Assembly: GCA_944321445.1 (NCBI GenBank)
Contig: CALULJ010000003.1
Location: 28,467-92,466, forward strand
Direction of reading: 5' to 3'
DNA: 64,000 bases
From: an uncultured Collinsella sp.
GTDB lineage: Bacteria; Actinomycetota; Coriobacteriia; Coriobacteriales; Coriobacteriaceae
Shown here: piece after piece, positions 8,749-17,683 of the stretch
How positions within the stretch are numbered: the first letter of the stretch is position 1
How the letters are laid out: every line of letters begins with the position of its first letter
Position numbers and translations under genes: made by a program
Notes under the pieces: generated by a model
What the model saw: the letters and a program-made list of their open reading frames with translations, nothing else
Told to the model about the DNA's origin: nothing
Database searches by the model: none

Positions 8749-9651
8749 CTAGCGGGCGAGGAGCTCCTCCACCTGATCGCGCGTGGCGAGCCCCAGAGAA
8801 AACGCACTGGCAGACCCGGTGCACACACCCATGCGGAACGCCTGCTCGTAGGAGCCGTCGCTCTCCAGGTAGCCGGCGACGAAGCCTGCGACCATCGAAT
8901 CGCCCGCGCCCACGGAGTTCACCACGGTGCCCTTGGGCGAAGGGCTCTCGATCACGTCACCGTCCTCGGTGACGAGCACGGCGCCCTCCCCTGCCATGGA
9001 GACGAGCACGTTGCGCGCACCCCGCTCCTGCAGCTTTTTGGCATAGGGCACCACGTCTTCGCGCGTGGTGAGCACGACATCGAAGATCTCACCCAGCTCA
9101 TGGTTGTTAGGCTTGATGAGGAACGGATGGTACGGCAAAACGTTCACGAGCAGGTCGCGCGTGGCGTCGACAACGATGCGCACGCCGCGACCGTCCAGGC
9201 GCGCCAGGATGCGCTCGTAGATGTCACCGGGCATCGTGGCAGGCACGCTGCCCGACACGATGAGGATGTCGTCGGCGGTGAGCTGGTCGATTTTGGCGTA
9301 GAGCGCCTCGACGTCCGCCTCGGTGATGGCCGGGCCGATGCCGTTGATCTCGGTCTCCTCGGCCGCCTTGACCTTAACGTTGATGCGGCTCATGCCTTCG
9401 CGCACGGAGATGAAATCGGTGTCGATGCCCATATCGCGCAGGCGGCGTGCGATCTCGTCGCCCGTGAAGCCGGCCAAAAAGCCCCATGCGCAGCTCGCGT
9501 GCCCCAGGTTCTTGAGGACGATCGAGACGTTCACGCCCTTGCCGCCGGCCATGACGGTCTCACGCGAGGCGCGGTTGACCGCTCCGAGCGTCAACGTGTC
9601 GACGTTCACGACGTAGTCGAGACACGGATTGAAAGTCACGGTGTAGATCAT
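8749..9651 (-). CDS. fruK: 1-phosphofructokinase
   Basis: 300 residues, normal for the PfkB family. The start at 9651 gives MIYTVTFNPCLDYVV, the usual FruK opening; the longer frame upstream has no family similarity. The substrate motif GGKGVNVS is near residue 38, and the catalytic and ATP-binding GTVVNSVGAGDSMVAGF is near 240. It phosphorylates fructose-1-phosphate to fructose-1,6-bisphosphate, linking FruA uptake to glycolysis. It lies 40 bases after fruR and 117 before fruA. That larger gap holds no obvious terminator. Confidence 0.95.
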   Translation of the reverse strand: MIYTVTFNPCLDYVVNVDTLTLGAVNRASRETVMAGGKGVNVSIVLKNLGHASCAWGFLAGFTGDEIARRLRDMGIDTDFISVREGMSRINVKVKAAEETEINGIGPAITEADVEALYAKIDQLTADDILIVSGSVPATMPGDIYERILARLDGRGVRIVVDATRDLLVNVLPYHPFLIKPNNHELGEIFDVVLTTREDVVPYAKKLQERGARNVLVSMAGEGAVLVTEDGDVIESPSPKGTVVNSVGAGDSMVAGFVAGYLESDGSYEQAFRMGVCTGSASAFSLGLATRDQVEELLAR

Positions 9652-9691
9652 GGGACAGCTCCTTTGCTTAAGAACAGGTACCGTGAGCGAA

Positions 9692-10444
9692 CTATTCCGC
9701 GACCGACGCGACGATGATGTTCGTGTACTCCTCGAGATCGGCAGGCAGAACATCGGTTACGACCGTCGCGTCATCGAAGTCGGCGAACGTGACCGGCGAG
9801 ACCATCGAGAACTTGCTGGAATCGCACAGTACGTACGGGCGGAGCGTCTGGGTGAGGGCCGTCGCCTTGACGAGCGCCTCGCCTGTCTCGGGCGTGGTGA
9901 AACCCTCGTCGGGCGTTGCGCCGTTAGTGCCGAAGAACCCGATGGTGAAGTGATAGCGGCGCAGCGTATCCACCGTCTGCTCGCCCACCAGTGCCTCGGT
10001 GACGGGCTTGAGCTCGCCTGCGGGCACGAGCACCCGGCAGCCACGGGACAGCAGGGCGTGCGCGACCGAGATGGAGTTGGTGAAGTACGTGGCGCGCGTC
10101 TCGGTGATGAAATCGACGAGCCGCTCGGTCGTGGAACCGGCATCGATGTAGACGAAGTCATCGGGGCCGATGAGCGTCGCGGCAAAACGCGCGATGGCTG
10201 TCTTCTCCTCCAGATGCACGCTGTACTTCTCGTAGACGGTCTGGTCGGAAGAGACGACCGTGCGCGTGACCGCGGTGGCGCCGCCATGGACCTTCACGAT
10301 GCGACCCATCTGCGCCAGGCGCGTAAGGTCGCGGCGAATGGTGGACTCGGAGGCGTCCAGCAGCTGCATGAGGTCGGTTGCGGTGATCGAGCCGTGTTCG
10401 TTGACCAAGGCGACGATCTTCTCAAGGCGGTCTTCTGCAAGCAT
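9692..10444 (-). CDS. fruR: DeoR-family regulator of the fructose operon
   Basis: 250 residues from ATG at 10444, preceded by GAGGAGA. The N-terminal DeoR helix-turn-helix reads RLEKIVALVNEHGSITATDL followed by LLDASESTIRRDLTRL. The C-terminal DeoRC sugar-phosphate sensor domain contains FVYIDAGSTTERLVDF and IGFFGTNGA. As first gene of the fru operon it most likely represses it and is released by fructose-1-phosphate or a related metabolite. The repeated boxes upstream (10480-10606) are its likely operators. FruR is a functional name based on context. Confidence 0.88.
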   Translation of the reverse strand: MLAEDRLEKIVALVNEHGSITATDLMQLLDASESTIRRDLTRLAQMGRIVKVHGGATAVTRTVVSSDQTVYEKYSVHLEEKTAIARFAATLIGPDDFVYIDAGSTTERLVDFITETRATYFTNSISVAHALLSRGCRVLVPAGELKPVTEALVGEQTVDTLRRYHFTIGFFGTNGATPDEGFTTPETGEALVKATALTQTLRPYVLCDSSKFSMVSPVTFADFDDATVVTDVLPADLEEYTNIIVASVAE

Positions 10445-10479
10445 CTGGTCTCCTCTCGTCGTGTCCCGTGAATGGAATC

Positions 10480-10606
10480 TGTCAAAACCATCCAAAACCA
10501 TTCTAATTCGTTCACAACGAGAGAATAGCACCAGATTCGGTCACGTTCGGTCAAAATCATCCATCAGGGGTAAACGGTCGATTGGGAGCGGTGAACGGTT
10601 TTGATT
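10480..10606 (-). promoter_or_regulatory. Repeated CAAAACCAT boxes upstream of fruR
   Basis: Four similar sites lie ahead of fruR: GTCAAAACCAT (10481-10491), CCAAAACCATT (10492-10502), GTCAAAATCATCC (10550-10562) and, inverted, AACGGTTTTGATTGG (about 10594-10608). DeoR-family proteins often bind such spaced direct repeats. The first two are adjacent with an 11-base period, one helical turn. No convincing -35/-10 pair could be fixed. Confidence 0.6.
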
Positions 10607-10745
10607 GGTCGTGGCTGTTTTTGGCTACCATCTCTGACGCTCCCCCAATTGACGGGGCGGACGATTGTCACGCGATGGCAATGTTTGCCTGGTAGTATCG
10701 AGTGACAGGATGTATCCCTGAGCCCCTCTCGAGAAAGGATGTCCC

Positions 10746-11495
10746 ATGAGCCTGTGGACTGAACTTGCGAAGCTGAAAAGTGCCACGTGGGTGGAGCTTT
10801 CCCACCCCCTCACCAACGACAGCCCGTATTGGGCAGGCATCCCGGAGGGCTCGGTGGAACTCTGCCGCACGGTATTCGACTACGACGAGGAAATGCTCTC
10901 CTGCCGTATCCACACCTACAAGTTCCCCGGGCAGTTCGGCACGCATGTCGATTTCCCCAACCACTTCACGCCCGGCGCGGTGGGCTCGGAAGCTTACGGC
11001 GCCACCGATATGGTCATGCCACTCGTCGTGATCGACCTCACGCCCAAAATCGCCCAGCAGGGTCCGGATGTTGCCATCACGGTCGAGGACATCGAGGCGT
11101 GGGAGTCCGAGCACGGCCGCATTCCCGAAGGAGCATTCGTGGCGCTGCGCACCGACTGGGCGAAACGCTGGCCGGATAACGATGCGCTCAACAACTTCGA
11201 CGACAAGGGAGGCGAGCATTGCCCGGGTTGGTCGATGGAGGCGCTGCAGTTCCTGTACAACGAGCGCGGCATCGCCATGAACGGGCACGAGACCTTCGAC
11301 ACCGATGCGTCCTATTTGGCCGTCGAGGCCGATGACCTCGCCTGTGAGCGTTGGGTTCTGGACAACGGGCATCTGCAGGTAGAGGTGATGGACAACCTCG
11401 ATAAGGTTCCCGCCACGGGCGCCATCGTGTTCGTGAGCTGGCCGCGCATCGAGGGCGCCACCGGCCTTCCCGCCCGCGTTATCGCCGCGTTCTAG
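10746..11495 (+). CDS. Cyclase-family metal-dependent hydrolase (kynurenine formamidase-like)
   Basis: 249 residues with a good ribosome site (GAGAAAGGAT) before ATG 10746. The family signature HxGTHxDxPxH appears as QFGTHVDFPNHF. The His, Asp and last His ligands are kept, but the first His is Gln. Further family features are VELSHPLTNDSPYW near the N-terminus and GHETFDTDAS near residue 180. Members hydrolyse N-formylkynurenine, isatin or other cyclic or amide substrates with Mn or Zn. The substrate here is unknown. It is monocistronic between the divergent fru operon and azlCD. Confidence 0.8.
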   Translation: MSLWTELAKLKSATWVELSHPLTNDSPYWAGIPEGSVELCRTVFDYDEEMLSCRIHTYKFPGQFGTHVDFPNHFTPGAVGSEAYGATDMVMPLVVIDLTPKIAQQGPDVAITVEDIEAWESEHGRIPEGAFVALRTDWAKRWPDNDALNNFDDKGGEHCPGWSMEALQFLYNERGIAMNGHETFDTDASYLAVEADDLACERWVLDNGHLQVEVMDNLDKVPATGAIVFVSWPRIEGATGLPARVIAAF

Positions 11496-11545
11496 TAGCA
11501 CTCCCTCTACGGGGACGGAGTCACAGAGGACATAATATCCCCTTC

Positions 11546-11593
11546 TGAAACAGGTTTCTGCCTGGCGGCGCGCCTGCCAGGCATTTTCTGTTT
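11546..11593 (+). terminator. Likely terminator after the cyclase gene
   Basis: GCCTGGC (11560-11566) and GCCAGGC (11576-11582) form a stem that extends imperfectly through AAACAG and CTGTTT. It is followed by ATTTTCTGTTT on the plus strand. Confidence 0.5.
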
Positions 11594-11651
11594 GAGGACA
11601 ACACGGCCAAGAGGAAAACCTGTCCCCAGGGACGCCAAAGTGGCGCCTCCC

Positions 11652-11709
11652 ACCCCCGTCCCCAGAGAGGACAAAATGTCCCCTGGGACCCCCGTCCCCA
11701 GAGAGGACA
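11652..11709. repeat. 22-base tandem direct repeat in azlC upstream region
   Basis: The core ACCCCCGTCCCCAGAGAGG occurs at 11652-11670 and again at 11688-11706 with a 36-base period. Related fragments with GTCCCC and GGGAC are scattered from about 11510 to 11720. The composition resembles REP-type intergenic repeats. The rest of the 11496-11774 gap shows nothing else beyond the terminator. Confidence 0.6.
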
Positions 11710-11774
11710 GGGGATGGGATGCGGTATGCTTAGGACTTATTGCGAGGGGCTTTGGCTGTGGAAAGGAGCGGCGC

Positions 11775-12536
11775 ATGGCGCAGACGGGCACCAAGATGGC
11801 TGCGTTCAAACAGGCATTGCCGCTCTCGTTCTCCATCATGGCGGGCTTCGTGTTCCTCGGCATCACCTGTGGCATGTACTCCAGCTCGCTGGGCCTGCCT
11901 TGGTGGATGCCCACCTTTATGTCCATCGCCATCTTCGGCGGCTCGGCGGAGTTCGTCGTCGCGTCCATGCTGCCGGGGGCCTTTGACCCGCTCACCACCT
12001 TCGCGGTGATCCTCGTCGTGCAGGCGCGCCACCTGTTCTATGGCCTCTCGATGCTCTGGCCCTTCCGCGGCATGGGGCGCAAGAAGCCCTATCTCATCTA
12101 CGCGCTGTGCGACGAGTCGTTTTCCATCAACTACGGCGCGCGCATCCCCGCAGACATCGACCGCGGCTGGTTCATGCTGTTCGTGAGCCTACTCAACCAG
12201 TCGTCCTGGGTGCTCGGCTGCACGCTGGGCGGCGTGTTCGGCAGCATGATCCCCCTCGACATCAAGGGCATCTCGTTTGCCATGACGGCGCTATTTGTCG
12301 TGATCTTCCTCGACCAGTGGCTCCAGGAGAAAAGCCACGTGAGTTCGCTTACCGGTCTCGCGGCATCGGCGGCAGCACTCGCCATCTTCGGAGCGGACAG
12401 CTTCCTCATCCCCGCGATGATTGGCATCTTGGTCGTGGTGACCGCCTTGCGCCCCAAGCTCGAGGGCATCTACGCCAACGGCGACCGCGCCGCGCAAGCC
12501 CCTGCCCACAACGAGAACGGAGGCGACGAGGCATGA
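11775..12536 (+). CDS. azlC: AzlC family branched-chain amino acid exporter, large subunit
   Basis: 253 residues starting at ATG 11775 after GAAAGGAGCGGCGC; the longer upstream frame runs through repeats and lacks a ribosome site. The opening FKQALPLSFSIMAGFVFLGITCGMY and the middle QARHLFYGLSM and YALCDESFSI are AzlC hallmarks. Several hydrophobic helices support an inner-membrane location. With AzlD it forms a two-component exporter of branched-chain amino acids or analogues. Its TGA overlaps the azlD ATG. The C-terminal 20 residues are polar and cytoplasmic. Confidence 0.93.
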   Translation: MAQTGTKMAAFKQALPLSFSIMAGFVFLGITCGMYSSSLGLPWWMPTFMSIAIFGGSAEFVVASMLPGAFDPLTTFAVILVVQARHLFYGLSMLWPFRGMGRKKPYLIYALCDESFSINYGARIPADIDRGWFMLFVSLLNQSSWVLGCTLGGVFGSMIPLDIKGISFAMTALFVVIFLDQWLQEKSHVSSLTGLAASAAALAIFGADSFLIPAMIGILVVVTALRPKLEGIYANGDRAAQAPAHNENGGDEA

Positions 12537-12853
12537 CGACCTTCCAGCAGGTGCTGACTGTGCTCATCGCCGGAGCTGCCACGGTGCTCACGCGCTTCCT
12601 CCCCTTCTTCGCGTTCCGCAACGGCGCACCGCGCTATATCCGCTACCTGGGCAACGTGCTGCCCGGTGCCATCTTCGGCATGCTCGTGGTGTACTGCCTG
12701 AAAGACGTCGATGTTCTTGCCGGCGCCCACGGCGCACCCGAGGCGCTGGGCATCCTGGTCACGGGCGGCGTCTACCTGTGGCGCCGCGATATGCTGTGGG
12801 CGATTCTCGCCGGCACGCTCTCCTACATGCTCCTCGTGAACCTCGTCTGGTAA
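12533..12853 (+). CDS. azlD: AzlD small subunit of branched-chain amino acid exporter
   Basis: 106 residues, typical of AzlD, starting with the ATGA overlap with azlC. It has about four hydrophobic segments and the conserved VLTRFLPFFAF and YIRYLGNVLPGAIFGMLVVYCL stretches. It works as the partner of AzlC in the membrane. The frame ends at 12853, 36 bases before the HD-domain gene, which may be co-transcribed. Confidence 0.92.
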   Translation: MTTFQQVLTVLIAGAATVLTRFLPFFAFRNGAPRYIRYLGNVLPGAIFGMLVVYCLKDVDVLAGAHGAPEALGILVTGGVYLWRRDMLWAILAGTLSYMLLVNLVW

Positions 12854-12889
12854 CGCTAGCACCGACCATCCTTTTTGGGAGATGACCGC

Positions 12890-13687
12890 ATGGAAATCGA
12901 CCGCGCATACGCCCTCGAGGCGTTTCGCCGCTACATCGAGCCCTACGATACGCACAACCCGCGCATCGCGCTCAAGGTCGCGCACACCTATCGCGTGGCG
13001 GACCTGTGCACGCGCATCGCTGCGGGCGAGACGTTCCCCACGCGCGATATCGACCTCGCCTGGCTGTGCGGTCTGCTGCATGATCTGGGTCGATTTGAGC
13101 AGCTGCGCCGCTGGGACACCTTCAGCGATGCGAAAAGCACCAGCCATGCACAACTGGGTGTGAGCGAGCTTTTCGAGACCCCGGAAGACGCACCGGGAAA
13201 CATCCGCCGCTTTGTCGAGGACGCAGCAGAAGACGAGCTGATTCGCCAGGCGGTGGGTCTGCACAGCGACCTTCGTCTGCCAGATGGTCTAGACGCGCGC
13301 ACAAGGAGCATCTGCACGGTCGTGCGCGATGCGGACAAGATCGATATCCTGCATGTCATGAGCGAAAGCAGCGTCGAGACGGTTCTCGGGGTGAGCGAGC
13401 AGGCATTTTTGGCAAGCGGCTTTTCCTCGCAAGCGCTGCAGGCCTTTGGCGAACACCGCTGTCTGGCACGTTCGGAGCGCCATGAACCGGCCGACTACCT
13501 GGTGGGGCTCATCTGCTTCGCTTTCGAGCTCGAATACGAGACGAGCCGGCGCGAGTTCGTCGAGCGCGGCGACATCTTCCGCGTGCTGGATGACCCCTTT
13601 GGGCTTGGCCGTCCCTTCGCCCGTTCGGATGCGCAAGAAACCTGGCGACGCTTGAGAAACGAGCTTCGGGCGTACCTTGCCGCTTAA
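12890..13687 (+). CDS. HD-domain phosphohydrolase
   Basis: 265 residues from ATG 12890, seven bases after GGGAG. The HD metal site is present: H in KVAHTYRVADL near residue 31, HDLGRF near 65, and a later D in VVRDADKIDILH near 150. Such proteins hydrolyse phosphoesters of nucleotides or alarmones; the substrate is unknown. The sequence does not show the RelA/SpoT synthetase domain. It follows azlCD closely and may be read from the same promoter. Confidence 0.85.
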   Translation: MEIDRAYALEAFRRYIEPYDTHNPRIALKVAHTYRVADLCTRIAAGETFPTRDIDLAWLCGLLHDLGRFEQLRRWDTFSDAKSTSHAQLGVSELFETPEDAPGNIRRFVEDAAEDELIRQAVGLHSDLRLPDGLDARTRSICTVVRDADKIDILHVMSESSVETVLGVSEQAFLASGFSSQALQAFGEHRCLARSERHEPADYLVGLICFAFELEYETSRREFVERGDIFRVLDDPFGLGRPFARSDAQETWRRLRNELRAYLAA

Positions 13688-13714
13688 GACCCCGGACGCA
13701 CTCACGGGAACAGG

Positions 13715-13784
13715 GCAAAGCGTGTCATTGACGACGGCGAGCGGCCCAGTTGGGCGTCCAACCATCGGCAACAACACGCTTTGT
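13715..13784. terminator. Stem-loop between convergent genes
   Basis: CAAAGCGTGT (13716-13725) is complementary to ACACGCTTTG (13774-13783), enclosing a smaller GCCCAGTTGGGC hairpin (13744-13755). It lies between the HD gene and the oppositely read EtfA gene. No strong T-run is present. Confidence 0.35.
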
Positions 13785-13827
13785 AACGGAACGAAGGTCT
13801 CGCAATAGCAAAGGTTCAGCGCCCGTT

Positions 13828-15033
13828 CTATTTTGCTTCCAGCCTCTCGACAAGCGCCTGCACGACCTCGATGCAGTCACCCACCACCTTGTACTGGGCG
13901 GCGCCGAAGATGGGCGCCTCAGGGTCGTCGTTGATGGCGATGACGGTCTTGGCACCGCCGATACCCGCCAGATGCTGGATCGCGCCGGACACGCCCACGC
14001 TGATGAGGAGCTCGGGTGCCACGGAAGCGCCGGTCTGCCCCACCTGATGGCGGTATTCGAGCCAGCCCGCCTCCACGAGCGGCCTCGTGCATCCGAGCTC
14101 GGCGCCCAGCAGGTCCGCCAGCTTGCGCATGAGCGGCAGGCTCTTCTTGGACCCGATGCCGCGGCCAACCACGACCAGGCGCTCCGCATCGGCGACGGAG
14201 GCGGCGTCGTGAGCCGGCTCGACCTCGAGCACGCGCACGCGGGAGGTCAGTGCTGCATCGAGCGCGACCTCGCTGACTGCACCGATTCGTTCAGAATCGG
14301 GCGCGGGCGCAGCGAACACGCCGGGACGCACGGTGGCCATTTGGGGACGATGTGCGGGGCACACGATGGTCGCCATGAGGTTGCCGCCGAACGCGGGGCG
14401 CGTCTGCTGCAAAAGGCCAGTTGCGGGGTCGAGCTCCAGCACGGTGCAATCGGCAGTGAGACCGGTTTGCAAACGAACCGCCACGCCGGGCGCCAGCTCA
14501 CGGCCGAATGCCGTGGCGCCATAGAGAATGACCTCGGGCTTCCGCTCGCGCGCGAGCGAGCAGATCCATTGGGCAAATACCTCGGCATCCAGGCTGCTTA
14601 GGCGCTCGTCGCGACATACGATGACCTCGTCGGCTCCCGCGCGGATGAGCGCGTCCACGTTGTCCGCAGGCGCCGCGGGGCCCTCGCCCAAAAGCGCCAC
14701 CAGGCGGCAGCCGCGCGCGTCGGCAAGCGTACGGGCGCGCCCCAGCAGCTCGAACGCCACCGGCAGCACATGGCCAGCCGCATCCACCTGCGCAAAAACC
14801 CAGAAGTCACGATATGATGCCAGGTCCCCCGCGGACGCCGGACCGTCCTTCGCGATCTCGATGGCGTCCACCGGACACGCGTCGACGCACGACCCGCAGA
14901 ACACGCAGGCATCGGTCGCCTGCGCGAACTTGCGCGGGCCCTCCCACACAAGCTCGATGCCGCCCGAGGCGCACGCACGCACGCAGCGGCCGCACCCGAT
15001 GCACAGCTCGCGATCGACAACCAGCCCGCTCAT
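13828..15033 (-). CDS. Electron transfer flavoprotein alpha subunit with N-terminal 2[4Fe-4S] ferredoxin domain
   Basis: 401 residues. Residues 1-60 are a ferredoxin domain with two CxxCxxCxxxC sites (Cys11, 14, 17, 21 and Cys43, 46, 49, 53). The Etf alpha body follows, with VALLGEGPAAPADNV and the C-terminal FAD-binding segment containing GRGIGSKKSLPLMRKLA and VGQTGASVAPELLISVGVSGAIQH. EtfA proteins with this ferredoxin extension occur in complexes that couple flavin chemistry to low-potential ferredoxin, as in LctC of Acetobacterium woodii. The ATG overlaps the EtfB stop. It is third in an operon after the dehydrogenase and EtfB. Confidence 0.93.
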   Translation of the reverse strand: MSGLVVDRELCIGCGRCVRACASGGIELVWEGPRKFAQATDACVFCGSCVDACPVDAIEIAKDGPASAGDLASYRDFWVFAQVDAAGHVLPVAFELLGRARTLADARGCRLVALLGEGPAAPADNVDALIRAGADEVIVCRDERLSSLDAEVFAQWICSLARERKPEVILYGATAFGRELAPGVAVRLQTGLTADCTVLELDPATGLLQQTRPAFGGNLMATIVCPAHRPQMATVRPGVFAAPAPDSERIGAVSEVALDAALTSRVRVLEVEPAHDAASVADAERLVVVGRGIGSKKSLPLMRKLADLLGAELGCTRPLVEAGWLEYRHQVGQTGASVAPELLISVGVSGAIQHLAGIGGAKTVIAINDDPEAPIFGAAQYKVVGDCIEVVQALVERLEAK

Positions 15034-15830
15034 CGGAGCACCTCCTCGATCAGTTCTGCCAAGCGATCCGCCTGCTGGGCGACCGTGCCCTCGATGGCCG
15101 TCGCCTCATGGGTCCGCTCCGGCACGAACGAGCGCACCACCTGCGTCGGAGAACCGGAAAGGCCCGTGCGCGCGGTGTCGGCGCCCACCTCGGCAGCTGT
15201 GCGCACCTCCACTTCCGCATCCTGCGCGGCAAGGACGCCCGCGATGCTGGGCATGCGCAACTGGGCGGCATCCTTTGCCACCGTGATGACGGCCGGCAGC
15301 GCGACCTCGACGAGCTCGCGACCCCCGTCGGTCGCACGGCGCGCACGCAGCACGCCGTCCTCGACGCCCAGCAGCTCCTGCACGTCGGCGATGCATGGAA
15401 TATCGAGCGCGCCGCCCAGCTCGGGGCCGATCTGCGCCGTGTCGCCATCGACGGCCATCTTGCCGCACACAACGAGGTCGACCGGCTCATCGAGCGCATC
15501 GATTCCGCAGGTGAGCGCATAGGTCGTGGCCAGGGTGTCCGCTCCCGCGAAGGCGCGATCGGACAGCAGCAGGCCCGCATCGGCACCGCGCGCGATGCAG
15601 TCGCGCAGCAGGCGTGCGGTATCCGGAATGCCCATGGACAGCACGGTCACGCGCACGGGCTTACCCGCCGCCTCATCTTTGATGCGCAAGGCGAGCTCAA
15701 GCGCCGTGGCGTCGAAGGGATTGACCACCGAGGCGCGGCCGTCGCGCACGATGGTGTTGGTCTTGGGGTCCATCTTGACCTCCGTCGTGGAGGGGACCGC
15801 CTTCACGCAAACGACGATATGCACGCTCAT
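15030..15830 (-). CDS. Electron transfer flavoprotein beta subunit
   Basis: 266 residues starting MSVHIVVCVKAVPSTTEVKMD, the EtfB opening; the longer frame upstream has no similarity. The EtfB signature is seen in LVVCGKMAVDGDTAQIGPELGGAL. Its ATG overlaps the stop of the FAD dehydrogenase and its stop overlaps the EtfA start, so all three are coupled. In confurcating lactate dehydrogenases EtfB holds the bifurcating FAD and the NAD site; the same role is inferred here. Confidence 0.93.
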   Translation of the reverse strand: MSVHIVVCVKAVPSTTEVKMDPKTNTIVRDGRASVVNPFDATALELALRIKDEAAGKPVRVTVLSMGIPDTARLLRDCIARGADAGLLLSDRAFAGADTLATTYALTCGIDALDEPVDLVVCGKMAVDGDTAQIGPELGGALDIPCIADVQELLGVEDGVLRARRATDGGRELVEVALPAVITVAKDAAQLRMPSIAGVLAAQDAEVEVRTAAEVGADTARTGLSGSPTQVVRSFVPERTHEATAIEGTVAQQADRLAELIEEVLR

Positions 15831-17428
15831 GCACCCCCTTCGCACACGTTGGGATCGAACAGGTTGCCCCGCCCGAGCTGGCAATACGGGTCGAGCTGCC
15901 GCTTGAGGGCCGCCATCTGCGCGATATGTTCGGGCCCGTACATGACGGTAAGGAAATCGCGCTTGAGCTTGCCCACGCCGTGCTCGGCCGAGACGGCGCC
16001 GCCCATGTCGGTCACCGCACGCGCCCAGCGAACGAAGAGCTCTTTGCCCGCCGCGTAATCCTGCGCGTTGCGCGGCAGCACGTTCACATGCAGGTGGTTG
16101 TTACCGATATGTCCCCATGCAGCGGAATCGAGCCCCGCCTCGGCAAGCGTCGTGCGGTACAGGTCCATGACCTCGCGCAGGCGCTCATCGGGAACGGACA
16201 TGTCGCTGCCGAGCTTGGTGATGGCGGGATCGGTCTTGCGCCGCTCGTCGATGAGCATGTTCACGCTCTCGGGCACCGCATGGCGGAAGAACCGCTGCGT
16301 CTCGCGATCGGTGTCCGTGCGCGCGACCCACGTGGCCCGGTCGCTGCCGCCGTGGTCACGCAGCAGCTTCCCCAGCAACGCCAGGTCGTTCAGCGCCGTC
16401 GCTTCGTCGTCGGCCTCGAGCTCCACGTACACGCAGCACGCCCACGCGGCGTCGAGCTCAGGCAGCGACGCGAACGCCGTGCTGTTCTTGCGCTGAACGC
16501 GCAGGATGTCGAGCGCCTTCGCGTCGAAATACTCGAATGCCGCGGCGCGGGGAAGCTTTGGACGGGCAGCGACCGTGAAGTCGAGCGCGGCCCGTTCATC
16601 CTCAAAAAAGCAGCTCATACCCCATACAACAGCGGGGACAGCAGCAAGGATGATCTCGAGCTCGCTGATGATGCCGAGTGTGCCATCTGACCCGATGAAC
16701 AGGTCGATGGCATCCATGTCGTCCTCGATGAAATAGCCCGAGGCGTTCTTGGTGCAAGGCATGGTGTAGGTGGGAAGATCGAGCTCGAGGGTGCGGCCCG
16801 ACTCGGTTGTCAACGCAAGGTGCCGCCCTTGGGCGCGGTTCTCGCCGCGGCGCACAGCGATGACATCGCCATCTGCCAGCACGACGTGCAGCGCGCTCAC
16901 GTGCCCGCGCATGGGACCGTAGCGGTAGCTGCGCGCGCCCGAGGCATTGCACGCCGCCATGCCTCCCAGGCACGCGGAGGCCTCGGTGGGATCTGTGGGG
17001 AAGAACTGCTCGGGGCCCGCATAGAGTTTGTCGAGCGCCGCCAAGCTCTCCGCATCCCATCCGTCGACAGGAAGCGTTTTGTTCGCCAAATGACGACGCA
17101 GCTCGGACAGGATGACGCCCGGCTGCACGCGCAGGTAGTAGGTGCCGGCGTCATCTTGACGCAGGCCCAGGTAGCGATTTGCACGCGCGAGGTTCATCAC
17201 ATGGCCGCCCGCCGGAACCGCGCCTGCCGCCAAACCGGTGCGTGCACCCTGCACCGTCACCGGTGCGGGCACGCCACCCCGGGGCGCCGCCGTGCGCAGC
17301 GTCTGCAGCACCGAGCGAATCTCCTCCTCATCCCGAGGGAACGAGATGGAATCGGCCGTGCCCGAACTGCGGGATTCATCGCGCAGGTACGCTTCGTATT
17401 CCGCTGACAGCGGAAGTATGTCCACCAT
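15827..17428 (-). CDS. FAD-linked D-2-hydroxyacid (lactate) dehydrogenase, GlcD/LctD family
   Basis: 533 residues with AGAGAGGTG before the ATG. The N-terminal PCMH-type FAD domain includes VTVQGARTGLAAGAVPAGGHVMNL and a region around ACLGGMAACNASGARSYRYG that holds the FAD. The C-terminal FAD-oxidase domain carries HIGNNHLHVNVLP and SAEHGVGKLKRDFL, the metal and substrate His motifs. It oxidises lactate or glycolate. Together with EtfB and ferredoxin-EtfA it matches the LDH-Etf complex that drives lactate oxidation with NAD by co-oxidising ferredoxin. In A. woodii the order is EtfB, EtfA, LDH; here LDH comes first. Confidence 0.9.
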   Translation of the reverse strand: MVDILPLSAEYEAYLRDESRSSGTADSISFPRDEEEIRSVLQTLRTAAPRGGVPAPVTVQGARTGLAAGAVPAGGHVMNLARANRYLGLRQDDAGTYYLRVQPGVILSELRRHLANKTLPVDGWDAESLAALDKLYAGPEQFFPTDPTEASACLGGMAACNASGARSYRYGPMRGHVSALHVVLADGDVIAVRRGENRAQGRHLALTTESGRTLELDLPTYTMPCTKNASGYFIEDDMDAIDLFIGSDGTLGIISELEIILAAVPAVVWGMSCFFEDERAALDFTVAARPKLPRAAAFEYFDAKALDILRVQRKNSTAFASLPELDAAWACCVYVELEADDEATALNDLALLGKLLRDHGGSDRATWVARTDTDRETQRFFRHAVPESVNMLIDERRKTDPAITKLGSDMSVPDERLREVMDLYRTTLAEAGLDSAAWGHIGNNHLHVNVLPRNAQDYAAGKELFVRWARAVTDMGGAVSAEHGVGKLKRDFLTVMYGPEHIAQMAALKRQLDPYCQLGRGNLFDPNVCEGGA

Positions 17429-17440
17429 AGGCGCACCTCT

Positions 17441-17456
17441 CTTTAGTACAGTAAAG
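17441..17456. promoter_or_regulatory. Palindrome before the LDH-Etf operon
   Basis: CTTTAGTACAGTAAAG is a palindrome (CTTTA/TAAAG) 13 bases before the dehydrogenase start codon, where a repressor could block transcription. No regulator gene adjoins it. Confidence 0.35.
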
Positions 17457-17683
17457 TGTCACAGGACTCGACTATATACGAACCGCCGAGGTAGATTCCA
17501 GTGTGGCGGTCGATTATGACAAGCTCGTGAACAACCGCAAGCGGTGCGCAAAAAGAAATGCGGGCGCACTTCGGCGCCCGTAAGCTGCGCGTGTTGGGCA
17601 TCTGTTGGACAAGGCGAGATTCTGGGCAAGATTGGGCTGCTAGGTTGGTCTGCACCGAACACGCCGTCCCGTGAGGAGGCCCT

